A program made the position numbers and the translations under genes. The notes under the pieces are model-generated. The model had not been told where the DNA came from. It was given only the letters and a program-made list of their open reading frames with translations, and made no database searches. This document shows positions 44,435 to 53,696 of a stretch of DNA of 64,000 bases, piece after piece. How positions within the stretch are numbered: the first letter of the stretch is position 1; each line of letters begins with the position of its first letter. Origin of the DNA: Opitutaceae bacterium (GTDB lineage: Bacteria > Verrucomicrobiota > Verrucomicrobiia > Opitutales > Opitutaceae); assembly GCA_014879845.1 (NCBI GenBank), contig JACSRI010000113.1, forward strand, positions 1-64,000, written 5' to 3'.

Positions 44435-45133
44435 ATGGAGCTTCACCTGCTGCCCGCGCGCACGGCCGACGCCGCCGGAAACATGGCGGTCGATTTCCTC
44501 CTGCTGCAGCGCTACCCGCACCCGCAGGCTGCCGTGCGCTACCGCCACTACGACTGGCGGCGGCCGGCCTTCACCTTCGGCTACGCGCAGAAATACGCGT
44601 TCATCCGCACACGCCTGCCGCAGGAGACATCGCTCGACGTGACCCGTCGCGCCACGGGCGGCGGCCTGGTCGATCACCGCGACGACTGGACCTATGCGCT
44701 CGTGCTCCCGCGCGAGCATCCGCTCTGGGATCGGCCCGGCCCGGTGATCTACCGCGCCGTGCACGAGGCGCTCGCGGGTGCGCTCAACGCGACCGGCGCC
44801 GACGTGACACTGCAGCGCGACGAACCCGAGACCGCACCCGGCGTGTGCTTCGAGCGACCCGAGGTCGGCGACGTCGTGCGCGCACGCGATGGCATCAAGG
44901 TCGCCGGCGCCGCGCTCAAGCGCGGCAAACACGGGCTGCTCCTGCAGGGCTCGATCTGGCGGCCGTTCGCCGGACCGGTCGACTGGGCTGCATTCGAGGA
45001 GAAACTACCGGCGACCTTCGCTCGCGCGCTCGACATCACGCTCACCGAGCCGGGTTGGCCGAACTTCGATCCCGACGAGGAGCAGGCGCTCGTCGACCAA
45101 TACGCCTCGAGCGAGTGGATCGAGGCGCGCTGA
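44435..45133 (+). CDS. Lipoate-protein ligase A-like protein (BPL/LPL domain)
   Basis: A 232-residue protein with the biotin/lipoate ligase fold. Features are MAVDFLLLQRYPHPQAAVRYRHY, FTFGYAQKY, VTRRATGGGLVDHRDDWTYAL with the conserved RRxTGGG, and KVAGAALKRGKHGLLLQGSI with the catalytic lysine. It should attach lipoyl or octanoyl groups to carrier proteins, or be a transferase. The family often carries alternative activities, so exact substrate is inferred. The ATG at 44435 fits. No lipoate synthase is in the window. Confidence 0.87.
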   Translation: MELHLLPARTADAAGNMAVDFLLLQRYPHPQAAVRYRHYDWRRPAFTFGYAQKYAFIRTRLPQETSLDVTRRATGGGLVDHRDDWTYALVLPREHPLWDRPGPVIYRAVHEALAGALNATGADVTLQRDEPETAPGVCFERPEVGDVVRARDGIKVAGAALKRGKHGLLLQGSIWRPFAGPVDWAAFEEKLPATFARALDITLTEPGWPNFDPDEEQALVDQYASSEWIEAR

Positions 45134-45272
45134 TGCGCGCGGTCGCCGCGCGGGCCGCCGGCATTTCAGCGTTTCCACCCCGCGCCTGTGCGCGTTACAA
45201 GGCCGATACACACGCGGGCACAACGTTGCGGTATCGTTGTCCCGACTCCTGTTCGCACCCAACCGACCTTCC

Positions 45273-46934
45273 ATGAACCTTCGTCTTCTCTCCCTCTGTG
45301 CGATCTCAGCACTCCTGCCGGGCGCGCTCGGCGCCGCGCCCATCGCCGCGGATTCCCGCATCACCACCGTCACCGTCTACGGCCACGGCGCCCTCGTCAC
45401 CCGCCACGCGGAGGTCGCGCTGACCGCCGGCACGCAGGACGTGCTCTTCGCCGGGCTGCCGGCGTCGCTCGATCCGAGTCTGCTGCAGGTCTCCGGCAAC
45501 GGCACCGCGCAGGTGACGATCCTCGACGTCACCGCCACCCCCGCCCAGCTCGAGTCGCCGGCCCACGCCCGCCTGAAGGAACTCCACGACCAGGCCCGCG
45601 CCATCCAGACCGAACTCCACGCCGTGGAACTGCGCGGGCAGATCCTCAAGGGTCAGTACGACTATTATGAATCGATCAAGCGCGCGAGCGTCGCCCCGCA
45701 GGGCGGCAAGGACACGCCCGCGGCGTTTCCTTCCTCCGACGTGTGGGACCGGTTGATCGCCTTCTACACCGACGGCATCACCAAGGTGCTCACCGCCAGC
45801 CAGGCGGCGGACCGCGAGAAGGAGGAACTCGAGGCCCGGCTCGAAGTCATCGAGCGCCAGGTCGAAGAGCTCAACGCGCCTGAAGCCAAGGCGGTGACCA
45901 ACGTGGCCGTGCGCCTCCAGGTCGCCACCGCCGGCACATTGGCCGTGAAGCTCGCCTACACGATCGACGCCGCGTCGTGGCGTCCCGCCTACGACGTGCG
46001 CGTGTCCTCCGCCGACAAGGCCATCCGTCTCGACTACGGCGCCACCGTCGCGCAGAGCTCCGGCGAAGACTGGACCGGCGTCGCGCTCGTGCTCTCCACC
46101 GCCCAACCCAATCGCGATAGTACGCCGCCGGATCTGGCACCGTGGTACGTCGAGCAGGAGCAGGTGCGCACCTACGAGGTGGCGATGCCCGCGCCCGCCG
46201 CCGCGATGGAAGCGCGCAAGCGAGGCATGGACTTCGCCGTCGGCAACTTCGAGGGCGCCGACAAACTCGCCACCCTCCACGCCATGCAGGTCGCGGCCGC
46301 CAGCGTGGAAGCCGGGCTCAACGCCTCGAGCTTCGCCATCCCCTACCCGGCCGACATCCCGACCGACAACGCCGCGCACAAGGTCACGATCACGAGCGCG
46401 CCGCTCGCCGGTGAGATCAACCACCTGGCCGTGCCCAAGCTCGCCGAACTCGCCTACCTGCGTGCGGCTGTGACGAATACGACGGAGTTTCCGCTCATCG
46501 GCGGCGAGATCGCGCTCTTCCTCGACGGCAACTTCGTCGCGCGCTCCTCGATCAAGACAGTCGCTCCGACGGAGAAGTTCGTGCTCAACCTCGGCGTCGA
46601 CGACGCGATCAGCGTGAAGCGCAAGCTCGTGAACAGGCTGCGCGAGGACACCGGCGTGCTCTCGCGCCGCGTGCGCACGACCTACGATGTGCTCATCACC
46701 GTGCAGAACAACCGCACGACGGCCGAAAAGCTCGTGGTCAAGGACCAGCTCCCGATCTCGAAGGACGAGAAGATCGTCGTGACGCTCATCGCGCCGCCCG
46801 CCCGCGACATCACGCAGGACGAGGACGGCACGATCCGCTGGTCGCTCGATCTCAAGCCCGGCGAGAAGCGCGAGCTCCCGCTCAAGATCTCGATCGAACA
46901 TCCCGCCGACCTCTCGGTCGCGGGCCTCGAGTAG
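45273..46934 (+). CDS. DUF4139/DUF4140 family secreted protein
   Basis: A 553-residue exported protein. The signal peptide is MNLRLLSLCAISALLPGALGA. DUF4140 at the N-terminus starts ITTVTVYGHGALVTRHAEV and includes a coiled-coil region (about 95-215). The DUF4139 beta-rich domain (about 230-553) contains WRPAYDVRVSSADKAIRLDYGATVAQSSGEDW, and ends LPISKDEKIVVT and KPGEKRELPL. The family is of unknown function, often of surface or outer-membrane character. It converges on the DUF4097 operon with a shared hairpin between them. Confidence 0.9.
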   Translation: MNLRLLSLCAISALLPGALGAAPIAADSRITTVTVYGHGALVTRHAEVALTAGTQDVLFAGLPASLDPSLLQVSGNGTAQVTILDVTATPAQLESPAHARLKELHDQARAIQTELHAVELRGQILKGQYDYYESIKRASVAPQGGKDTPAAFPSSDVWDRLIAFYTDGITKVLTASQAADREKEELEARLEVIERQVEELNAPEAKAVTNVAVRLQVATAGTLAVKLAYTIDAASWRPAYDVRVSSADKAIRLDYGATVAQSSGEDWTGVALVLSTAQPNRDSTPPDLAPWYVEQEQVRTYEVAMPAPAAAMEARKRGMDFAVGNFEGADKLATLHAMQVAAASVEAGLNASSFAIPYPADIPTDNAAHKVTITSAPLAGEINHLAVPKLAELAYLRAAVTNTTEFPLIGGEIALFLDGNFVARSSIKTVAPTEKFVLNLGVDDAISVKRKLVNRLREDTGVLSRRVRTTYDVLITVQNNRTTAEKLVVKDQLPISKDEKIVVTLIAPPARDITQDEDGTIRWSLDLKPGEKRELPLKISIEHPADLSVAGLE

Positions 46935-46958
46935 TCCGCCCACGATTCAAGGACGCAG

Positions 46959-46992
46959 CAAGGCCGCGCGGCTCCCGAGCCACGCGGCCTTG
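46959..46992. terminator. Bidirectional hairpin between DUF4139 and DUF4097 genes
   Basis: A 10-bp perfect outer stem (46959-46968 with 46983-46992) contains a further 4-bp inner stem (46970-46973 with 46978-46981). It lies between convergent genes. There is no strong T-tract on either side. Confidence 0.65.
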
Positions 46993-47022
46993 TCGTCGTA
47001 TCGACCCGCCCGGGCGGGCGCG

Positions 47023-48069
47023 TCACCGCGCCGCTTTGCGGAAGACGATGTCGCCCATCAGCGCGGTGATGGAGAGGTCGGGGCCGCCGCCGTTGAGCGT
47101 GCCGGCGACCACCTTACCGCCGGCGAGCGGAGGCAGCGGGGGCAGCGGCGGGATGGGCGGAATCGGCGGGACCATGCCGTCCGCCACGCCGGAGGTGGAG
47201 GCCTCCTTGGCGGCGCGCTTGGCCTGCTCGGCCGCCTCGCGGGCGGCACGCTCGGCCTGGCGGGCCTCGTCGCGGGCCCGCTGCGCCTCGGCCCGCACCC
47301 GTTCGCGCTCGTTGCGGAGCGTCTCGGCGTCGCCGCCGGTGGATTCGATCACGAAGGTGTCGGACTGCTCCATCTTCGTCACGAGCTGCTCCTTCGCGAA
47401 GTCGGTGAGCACCTCGCCGCGCAGGGTGCGGAAGCGCACCTTGGCCTTGGACGCCTCGGGCACGCGCACCTCGACGTCGCCGTGTGCCGTGGAGATGGAT
47501 ACGGGCCGGTCGGCCGGAAACGCCGCAAACTCCGCGGAGACGTCGCCGTGCGTCGACTCCACCACCAGGCCGCCGGAGAGGTCGCCCAGGGCGATGTCGC
47601 CGACGAGCGAGCGGATCTCGATGTCGCCCGAGAGAGCCTCGATCTGCGTGTCGCCCGGCCCCGAGCGCTGCACGATGAGATAAACCCCCTTCGGCACCGT
47701 GAGGTCGAGGTCGGTGCTCTCGCCATGGCGGCCTCCCAGGAGGGCGCCGCAGGAGATCGTGATGACGTTGCCGGAGGCGTTGATGGCATGGGTGTCGCCG
47801 CCGGAATCGAGGCGACGCAGCCCGTCCTCGCGCGGCTCGGCGTCGCCGCCGAAGTCGTCCTCGGATCGAAGGGTGACGTCCTTGACGTCGGCGCCGCTGA
47901 CCCGGAGGTCGCCCAGGCCCATCTGGATGACGAGCTTGCCGGGCTTGGAGGGATCAGCGAAGGACAGGACACGTTCCTCGGCGCGGGCCGCGAGGGCGGC
48001 GCCGCCGGCGAGCAGGAGCACGAGGGCTCCGCGGGTGAGGGAGGCGGGGTGAATGGTGGAGAGTTTCAT
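47023..48069 (-). CDS. DUF4097 family adhesin-like protein
   Basis: A 348-residue exported protein. The signal peptide is about residues 1-28 (LTRGALVLLLAGGAALAARA). A DUF4097 beta-strand repeat region covers about 30-225, with GDTQIEALSGDIEIRSLVGDIALGDLSGG as a repeated GDI/GD strand pattern. A coiled-coil (about 240-300, with EAQRARDEARQAERAAREA) and a proline repeat PPIPPIPPLPPLPPL interrupt it before a last beta-strand stretch. The family is predicted beta-helical and membrane-linked. It follows the anti-sigma gene by 61 bp and is likely co-transcribed with the sigma/anti-sigma pair. Confidence 0.87.
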   Translation of the reverse strand: MKLSTIHPASLTRGALVLLLAGGAALAARAEERVLSFADPSKPGKLVIQMGLGDLRVSGADVKDVTLRSEDDFGGDAEPREDGLRRLDSGGDTHAINASGNVITISCGALLGGRHGESTDLDLTVPKGVYLIVQRSGPGDTQIEALSGDIEIRSLVGDIALGDLSGGLVVESTHGDVSAEFAAFPADRPVSISTAHGDVEVRVPEASKAKVRFRTLRGEVLTDFAKEQLVTKMEQSDTFVIESTGGDAETLRNERERVRAEAQRARDEARQAERAAREAAEQAKRAAKEASTSGVADGMVPPIPPIPPLPPLPPLAGGKVVAGTLNGGGPDLSITALMGDIVFRKAAR

Positions 48070-48130
48070 GGATGATGATACGGGCGGATTGTCGTGTGTG
48101 GTTTTGTCGGGCTGCGTCCGGGCCGGACCC

Positions 48131-48970
48131 TCACATGCGAGTGAGCGCGTAGGTCGCGGCCTCGCGGACGAGCGGATTCTGGTTCTGGTTGTGCACAAGG
48201 GTTTCGAGCGCGGCCGTGGCCTCGGGGTCGCGGGTGTTGGCGAGGAAGTCGATCATCGCGAGTTGCACCACGGGCGCGGATTCGCGCACGAGGGCGCGCG
48301 CCACGGCGGTGCGGACGGTGGGACGATCGGCGTAGCGGTAGAGCGCCTGCACGGCGCTCTCGCGCACCTGGCTGTTGGAATCGAAGGCGACGAGGCCGAG
48401 CAGCTGGTTCACGTCGACCGGATTGAGATCGGCGGAGGCCATGACGCGCACCGCCTGGATGCGGTCGCCGGCATTGGGTTGCTGGAGCGTCTGCCACGTC
48501 ACGGCCTGGCTCATGGAGGCGACCTGCTCGCGCAGCGCGGCGATCTCGGCGGCGTTCTGCTGGTTGGCGAATTGGGCCCCGGAGGACGAGCCGGTGCGCG
48601 AGCCGACCACGAGGCCGAGCGCGAAGACCGCGCAGGCCGCGACGGCGACGAACCCGGAGATCGTGGCCGGGTGGTTCCAGAACGACACGCGGATGATGTT
48701 CGTGCGCTCGGGCGCGGCCGCGACGTGGCGCGGAGCCGGCATGGCTCGCGCCTCGGCCTCGAGCCAGGCGTGGAACGCGGTGTGGACGTGCGCGCCCGGC
48801 TCGGGGCGGCGCTCCCGCTTGATGGCGAGGTCGAGCTGGCGCTGGAGCTGGAGCTCCTGCGCGCAGGCCGGGCAGCGGTCGAGGTGCTCGCGCACGCGGC
48901 GCATGTCGGCGGCGGAGAGCCGGCCGGATTCGTAGTCGGCGAGCAGGAGGATGGTTTCGTCGCAGTTCAT
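48131..48970 (-). CDS. Zinc-finger transmembrane anti-sigma factor with HEAT-like C-terminus
   Basis: A 279-residue protein. The N-terminal zf-HC2 anti-sigma domain has H29, C33 and C36 (HLDRCPACA). A membrane helix is about 103-124 (TISGFVAVAACAVFALGLVV). The extracytoplasmic part has HEAT-repeat-like helices, including DSNSQVRESAVQALYRYAD and NQNPLVREAATYALTRM. It should sequester the ECF sigma factor encoded next to it. The ATG overlaps the sigma stop by four bases. HEAT-like repeats in the exported portion may sense binding partners. Confidence 0.9.
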   Translation of the reverse strand: MNCDETILLLADYESGRLSAADMRRVREHLDRCPACAQELQLQRQLDLAIKRERRPEPGAHVHTAFHAWLEAEARAMPAPRHVAAAPERTNIIRVSFWNHPATISGFVAVAACAVFALGLVVGSRTGSSSGAQFANQQNAAEIAALREQVASMSQAVTWQTLQQPNAGDRIQAVRVMASADLNPVDVNQLLGLVAFDSNSQVRESAVQALYRYADRPTVRTAVARALVRESAPVVQLAMIDFLANTRDPEATAALETLVHNQNQNPLVREAATYALTRM

Positions 48971-49593
48971 GCGGACTCCTTTTCCCGGGTGGCGGTCGGC
49001 AGACCCATGGGCGGGATTTCTTGGATACGGAAGTAGGCGGCGCGAAGGTCCTTCATCGCGCGATGGATGCGCGTCTTCACGGCGGAGAGCGAGATGTCGA
49101 GGATGCGCGCGACCTCCTCGTAGGGCAGCTCCTGGAAGCGGGCCAGGACGATGACCTCGCGCACATCCTCGGGCAGCGTGGCGAGGGCGCGGTGCAGGAG
49201 CGCCGTCTGGTCGCCCGCCTCCGCGGCGTCGGCCGCGTGCGTGCGTTCGTCGGCGAGCTGCTCGAGCGCGGGTTCCTCGGCCGGCGGCTGGTGTTGCGCG
49301 CGGTGCCGCTGAAAGTCGGCGAGGACACGGCGGGCGATGATGTACATCCAACCGGTGAAGCTGCCGACGTCGCGGTAGGTGTGGCGGTAGCGCAGGATGC
49401 GGTGAAACACCTGCTGCACCATGTCGTCGCTGCCGGCGCGGTCGCCGGTCAGGCGCACGAAAAAGCCATACAGCGGCCGGGCGTGGCGCTGGAAGAGCTC
49501 GCCCAGCATCGGGATGTCGCCCTCGCGCACGCGGAGCATGAGCGTGTGGTCGTCGATCGCCTCGGGCGGGGCGGACGTCAGTGCCTCAACCAT
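48967..49593 (-). CDS. ECF-type RNA polymerase sigma factor
   Basis: A 208-residue sigma-70 family ECF factor. Region 2 includes LGELFQRHARPLYGFFVRLTG, DDMVQQVFHRILRYRHTY and FTGWMYIIARRVLADF. Region 4 has LATLPEDVREVIVLARFQE and the helix-turn-helix YEEVARILDISLSAVKTRIHRA. An acidic linker joins the two. The ATG at 49593 is preferred over an upstream GTG (49638). It is translationally coupled to its anti-sigma factor by an ATGA overlap, and the operon ends with the DUF4097 gene. Confidence 0.92.
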   Translation of the reverse strand: MVEALTSAPPEAIDDHTLMLRVREGDIPMLGELFQRHARPLYGFFVRLTGDRAGSDDMVQQVFHRILRYRHTYRDVGSFTGWMYIIARRVLADFQRHRAQHQPPAEEPALEQLADERTHAADAAEAGDQTALLHRALATLPEDVREVIVLARFQELPYEEVARILDISLSAVKTRIHRAMKDLRAAYFRIQEIPPMGLPTATREKESA

Positions 49594-49726
49594 GGAGCGG
49601 GGGGGCCGGAATTCGGCGATGGCGGTTACGATAGTCACGGGACACGAATGCGCAGGAGTTCATCGAGGGATACTGCGCAGCCGCGCCGCGGTTGCGGGAA
49701 ATCTTCACCTCCCTGCTCCCAGGGGC

Positions 49727-49760
49727 AAAACGAAAGACCCGGGCGGCTCGCGCCCCGCCC
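49727..49760 (-). terminator. Intrinsic terminator of the lytic transglycosylase gene
   Basis: On the minus strand, GGGCGG and CCGCCC form a stem (49755-49760 with 49741-49746) followed by the T-rich run TCTTTCGTTTT. It starts about 20 bp after the transglycosylase stop. Confidence 0.6.
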
Positions 49761-49778
49761 CCGGCGATCTCTGGGAAA

Positions 49779-51038
49779 TCAGAGGGATGCCGGGGTCGTG
49801 GTCGGGGCCGAGATCATGGACTCGTGGACCAGGTAGATGTCGGTGCCACCGACGATCCGACCGTCCGACCCGACGGCATCGAGTCCGCTTGTGTTCTTCT
49901 GCTCGGCGACGGCCTCGACCGTCCACGGACCGGGCAGCTTCTCCGGATCGATCGCCTCGCGGGCGGCCACGGTGGCGAGGACCTTGGGGACATACATGCG
50001 AGTCTCGAGCGGCAGGCGATGGGCCACGGCGTCGAACGAACTCGCCTGCTCCCGCGCGAGCAGGCGGCCGACGCGACCCTCACCGGCATTGTAGGCGGCG
50101 ATCGCGAGCGGCCAGGAACCAAACCTCCGGTGCAGCACGCGCAGGTAGGCGGCCGCCGCACGCGCCGATTTCTCGGGATCGGTGCGCTCGTCGACCATCA
50201 CGCCGGTCTCGAGCCCGAATCGCGCTGCCGTGAGCGGCATGAATTGAAACAACCCCCGCGCCCCCACCGGACTGGTCGCCTCGGGATTCATCGAGGACTC
50301 GACCTCGGCGATCCAGACGAGCTGCGGCGGCACGCCGGCGGCGGCGAAGATCTCCTTGAGTCGCGGCACGAGGTCGACCGCGCGCCGCGGCGCGTGGCGG
50401 CGGGTGAGCACCTGGTCCCAATAGGTTCGGGTGTACTGCGGCCGCGCGATCTCGGCGGCGGGCAGCATCGGCGCGGGCGCGACGGTGGCGGAATCGGCGA
50501 CGTCGGGAGATTCGCCCGGGATGAATTCAGGCCAGCGCGCCACCGGCGCGGACGCGATCTGGGACGCGGCCTTGAGGAGGTCGAGCCGCGGCTCGAGCCA
50601 CGCGGCCAGCAGATCGCCTCCTTCACATCGGCGCAGCACGCGCAGCGCGCGCCGCGCATCACGTTCGTAGGCGGCGATTTCCTCGGACGAACCGCTGTCG
50701 AGTTCGGACTCGAGGCGCGCGAGAAAATGGCGGAGTTCGTCGACCGAAGGAAACTCGTAGGCCGCACGGATCTCCGCAGGCACATACTGCTCCCAGAGAC
50801 GCTGACCGGCGGCCGCGAGATCCTCGGCGCTGACCTGACCCGGCGGCGCGGCCTCGGCTGCTGCGGCGGCGCCGGTGGACGGCCGCTCAGCCCCGACTGG
50901 AGGCTCCGCCGGCCCGGTTCGGAGCAGGGCATCGCCGCTCGCGCGCGCGAACCACATCACGCCCGCGCCGACACCGGCCAGCGATGCGGTCAGCAGCGCG
51001 CGCCTCGCCCAGCCGGGAAAGTCGGGGAACCTGCGCAT
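49779..51038 (-). CDS. Lytic transglycosylase (SLT domain) with extended N-terminus
   Basis: A 419-residue cell-wall enzyme. An N-terminal membrane anchor or signal (ALLTASLAGVGAGVMWF) leads to a helical, Ala/Pro-rich part of about 200 residues. The catalytic SLT domain is about 235-390. Motifs are WIAEVESSMNPEATSPVGARGLFQFMP, with the catalytic glutamate in EVES, and YNAGEGRVGR near residue 340. The enzyme cleaves the MurNAc-GlcNAc bond forming anhydro-muropeptides. It is divergent from the GH97 gene, and a terminator follows it. Confidence 0.88.
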   Translation of the reverse strand: MRRFPDFPGWARRALLTASLAGVGAGVMWFARASGDALLRTGPAEPPVGAERPSTGAAAAAEAAPPGQVSAEDLAAAGQRLWEQYVPAEIRAAYEFPSVDELRHFLARLESELDSGSSEEIAAYERDARRALRVLRRCEGGDLLAAWLEPRLDLLKAASQIASAPVARWPEFIPGESPDVADSATVAPAPMLPAAEIARPQYTRTYWDQVLTRRHAPRRAVDLVPRLKEIFAAAGVPPQLVWIAEVESSMNPEATSPVGARGLFQFMPLTAARFGLETGVMVDERTDPEKSARAAAAYLRVLHRRFGSWPLAIAAYNAGEGRVGRLLAREQASSFDAVAHRLPLETRMYVPKVLATVAAREAIDPEKLPGPWTVEAVAEQKNTSGLDAVGSDGRIVGGTDIYLVHESMISAPTTTPASL

Positions 51039-51176
51039 GGGAGCACGCCTTGGAAAACAAACCCGGCCCCGAGGTTCCACACGCAAAAGGCGAAATCCGC
51101 GCCGCCGACCCGGGCCGTCGCGGGCGGGAAAACGCCTCGCCCGACGGCGCCTGTCGGGTTTTCCTCGCCGGACCCC

Positions 51177-53165
51177 ATGATGCCCGCGCGATTTCTCCGC
51201 ATCCTCCAGCTCGGTCTCGCCTTTGCCATGACCTACGGACTCCCCGTTCGGCTCACCGCCATCGACGCCACTCCGGTCACCAGCCCTGACGGCCGACTCA
51301 CGGTCCACCTCACCCTCACCAAAGATGGTGCGCCCACCTACGCCGTCAGTCGCGACGGCCGGCCCGTGCTGCGTCCCTCGCGCCTCGGGCTGGTCCGCGA
51401 CGACGCCGACTTCTCCACGGGGCTCCGTCGCGCGGCTCCTGCGAGCGAACCGCGCGCCATCGACGAGCGCTACGAACTGCTCACTTCCAAGCGCCGGCAC
51501 AATCACTACCAGGCCAACGAGGTCGTCGTGCCGCTCCAGTCTGCGGGCGGCGCCCGCCTCGACCTCTGCTTCCGTGTGTCGAACGACGGCGTCGCATTCC
51601 GCTACGTCTTCCCGGAACAGTCCGACCGGGTGCACCGGCTCACCCGCGAGACCACGTCGTTTCACCTCCTGCCGGATTCGCGCGCCTGGGTCCAGCCGAT
51701 GGCCGTGGCCAAGAGCGGCTGGAGCGAAACGAATCCCTCCTACGAGGAATACTATGAGAGGGATGTGCCCGCCGGCACGCCCTCGACGCTCGGCGCCGGC
51801 TGGGTGTTTCCCGCACTCTTCCGCTCCGGCGACACCTGGCTGCTCGTGAGCGAGGCCGGCCTGGGCCGCGACTATTGCGGCTCACGCCTGGCCCATGAGT
51901 CGCCGGATGGTGAATACAGCATCGCCTTCGCCGACGCGCGCGAGACCTTCGGCGACGGCCCCGCGCTGCCGGAGTCGACGCTGCCCTGGGCCACACCCTG
52001 GCGCCTGATCGTCATCGGCAGCCTCCGGACCGTCGTGGAGTCGACGCTCGGCACCGACCTGGCCGCGCCGCCCGCGGTCGCCGTCGACCCCACCGTGCTC
52101 GAGCCGGGCAAGGCCTCGTGGAGCTGGCCCCTGCTCGGCGACCCCAACACCACCTTCGACGTGCAGAAGCGTTTCATCGACTACGCCGCGGAGATGGGCT
52201 GGCGCTACTGCCTGATCGACGCGCTCTGGGACACGCAGATCGGCTACGACAAACTCGCCGAACTCGTCACCTACGGGGCCGGCAAGGGCGTGAAGATCCT
52301 CGTCTGGTACAACTCCGCCGGCGCCTGGAACAGCGCGCCCCAGACCCCGCGCGGCAAGCTCCTCACGCGCGAGGACCGTCTCGCGGAGTTTGCCCGCCTC
52401 AAGCAGCTCGGCGTGGCCGGACTGAAGATCGATTTCTTCGGCGGCGACGGCCAGTCCATGATCGCCTACTACCACGACCTGCTCACGGACGCGGCGCCGT
52501 TCGGGTTTCTCATCAACTTCCATGGCGCCACGCTGCCGCGCGGGTGGCAGCGCACCTACCCGCACCTCATGACCATGGAGTCGATCCGCGGGCTGGAGTT
52601 CATCACTTTCGATCAGGCCAATGCCGACCGCGCGCCCGCACACGCCAGCATGCTGCCGTTCACGCGCAATGTCTTCGACCCGATGGATTTCACCCCGGTC
52701 GTGCTCGATCAGATCCGCAACATCGAACGACGCACGACCAGCGGGTTCGAGCTCGCGCTCGCCGTGCTCTTCACCTCGGGCATCCAGCATTATGCCGAGA
52801 TCCCCGAAGGCATGGCCAAGGCGCCCGAAGCCGTGCGAGACTTGATGCGGGAGGTGCCTTCCGTGTGGGACGACGTGCGTTTCCTCGACGGCATGCCCGG
52901 CGAGTACGTCATCCTGGCGCGTCGCTCGGGGACGCGCTGGTACGTCGCCGGCATCCAGGCTGGCGACACGCCACGTGAGGTCGTCGTGGATCTGTCCGGC
53001 CTGCGTGCCGCGACCGCGGCAACCAGCACGCGAGCCCGGTTGATCACGGACGCCGCGGAGGGCGGCAACCTCGCTTTCGCCACCTCCACGCCCGACCTGA
53101 ATGCCCAGGCGACACTCCGCCTCACCCTCCGCCCGCGCGGAGGATTTGTCCTCGTCCTGGAGTAG
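51177..53165 (+). CDS. Glycoside hydrolase family 97
   Basis: A 662-residue exported glycosidase. The signal peptide is about 1-29. The N-terminal GH97 beta-sandwich includes NEVVVPLQSAGGARLDLCFRVS. The catalytic barrel has FIDYAAEMGWRYCLIDALWD, VKILVWYNSAGAW and GVAGLKIDFFGGDGQ, with D419 at the nucleophile position of the retaining alpha-galactosidase subgroup. A C-terminal beta domain follows. Calcium-binding glutamates typical of the inverting glucosidase subgroup were not verified. It likely removes terminal alpha-linked sugars from polysaccharides outside the cytoplasm. ATG 51177 and 51180 are both possible. Confidence 0.92.
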   Translation: MMPARFLRILQLGLAFAMTYGLPVRLTAIDATPVTSPDGRLTVHLTLTKDGAPTYAVSRDGRPVLRPSRLGLVRDDADFSTGLRRAAPASEPRAIDERYELLTSKRRHNHYQANEVVVPLQSAGGARLDLCFRVSNDGVAFRYVFPEQSDRVHRLTRETTSFHLLPDSRAWVQPMAVAKSGWSETNPSYEEYYERDVPAGTPSTLGAGWVFPALFRSGDTWLLVSEAGLGRDYCGSRLAHESPDGEYSIAFADARETFGDGPALPESTLPWATPWRLIVIGSLRTVVESTLGTDLAAPPAVAVDPTVLEPGKASWSWPLLGDPNTTFDVQKRFIDYAAEMGWRYCLIDALWDTQIGYDKLAELVTYGAGKGVKILVWYNSAGAWNSAPQTPRGKLLTREDRLAEFARLKQLGVAGLKIDFFGGDGQSMIAYYHDLLTDAAPFGFLINFHGATLPRGWQRTYPHLMTMESIRGLEFITFDQANADRAPAHASMLPFTRNVFDPMDFTPVVLDQIRNIERRTTSGFELALAVLFTSGIQHYAEIPEGMAKAPEAVRDLMREVPSVWDDVRFLDGMPGEYVILARRSGTRWYVAGIQAGDTPREVVVDLSGLRAATAATSTRARLITDAAEGGNLAFATSTPDLNAQATLRLTLRPRGGFVLVLE

Positions 53166-53179
53166 TTGGGTCGGAACGT

Positions 53180-53205
53180 GCGCCCGGAGCCGCAGCGCCG
53201 GGCGC
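53180..53205. terminator. GC hairpin between convergent GH97 and small gene
   Basis: An 8-bp perfect stem (53180-53187 with 53198-53205) with a 10-nt loop lies between the two convergent stops. No T-tract is visible. Confidence 0.45.
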
Positions 53206-53218
53206 GCGCAGAGTCAGC

Positions 53219-53422
53219 TCAGTCGACGTCGACCATCTCGGACAGCGGATCGTGCTGGCTGCCCATGGCCTCCGCCTTCTTCTCCTGAAGCCAGCGGCAG
53301 AGCATGTCGACCTCCTCAGGCGGCACGGCGAAGAAGCAGTCTTCGTTCATGTCGCGCCGGGCGATGCAGACATTTCCAGCGGGGCTGACGTAGACTTCCA
53401 GTTCCTGTTCAATCACTTGCAT
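53219..53422 (-). CDS. Small acidic cytoplasmic protein of unknown function
   Basis: A 67-residue protein beginning MQVIEQELEVYVSPAGNVCIARR. It ends in an acidic tail with MVDVD and includes PPEEVDMLCRWLQEKKAEA. The start is firm because a strong Shine-Dalgarno sequence lies seven bases upstream. Such sites are rare in the window. I recognise no family. Beta-strand then helix pattern suggests a compact fold. It converges with GH97 and lies downstream of the orphan response regulator on the same strand, 274 bp away. Confidence 0.75.
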   Translation of the reverse strand: MQVIEQELEVYVSPAGNVCIARRDMNEDCFFAVPPEEVDMLCRWLQEKKAEAMGSQHDPLSEMVDVD

Positions 53423-53429
53423 AGTGTTT

Positions 53430-53435
53430 CTCCTT
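53430..53435 (-). promoter_or_regulatory. Strong Shine-Dalgarno for the 67-residue protein
   Basis: AAGGAG on the minus strand lies seven bases before the ATG at 53422. It decides this start over the upstream in-frame extension and is stronger than ribosome sites at most genes here. Confidence 0.8.
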
Positions 53436-53696
53436 CCCGTGGAGTCGGCCCGGGTCGGCAGCTTCTCATCGACGGAAGGGAAGTCGCCGAGGCGTGTCGG
53501 CCACACCGATTGTTGCGACACGAAGTGTCTACGGCATAGAATGGAACTAATCCAAGCTCCATCAACCAGTAGCCGATATTATTAAGACTCCGACCATCTC
53601 CCGTAAGCCGGCCAATCGCCAGCGGTCATCTCGACCGTCCGCGTCGGTCTGCTTTCCGCGAACCGACCCTGTGCTCGGCCCGGGATCGCGTCGCGC

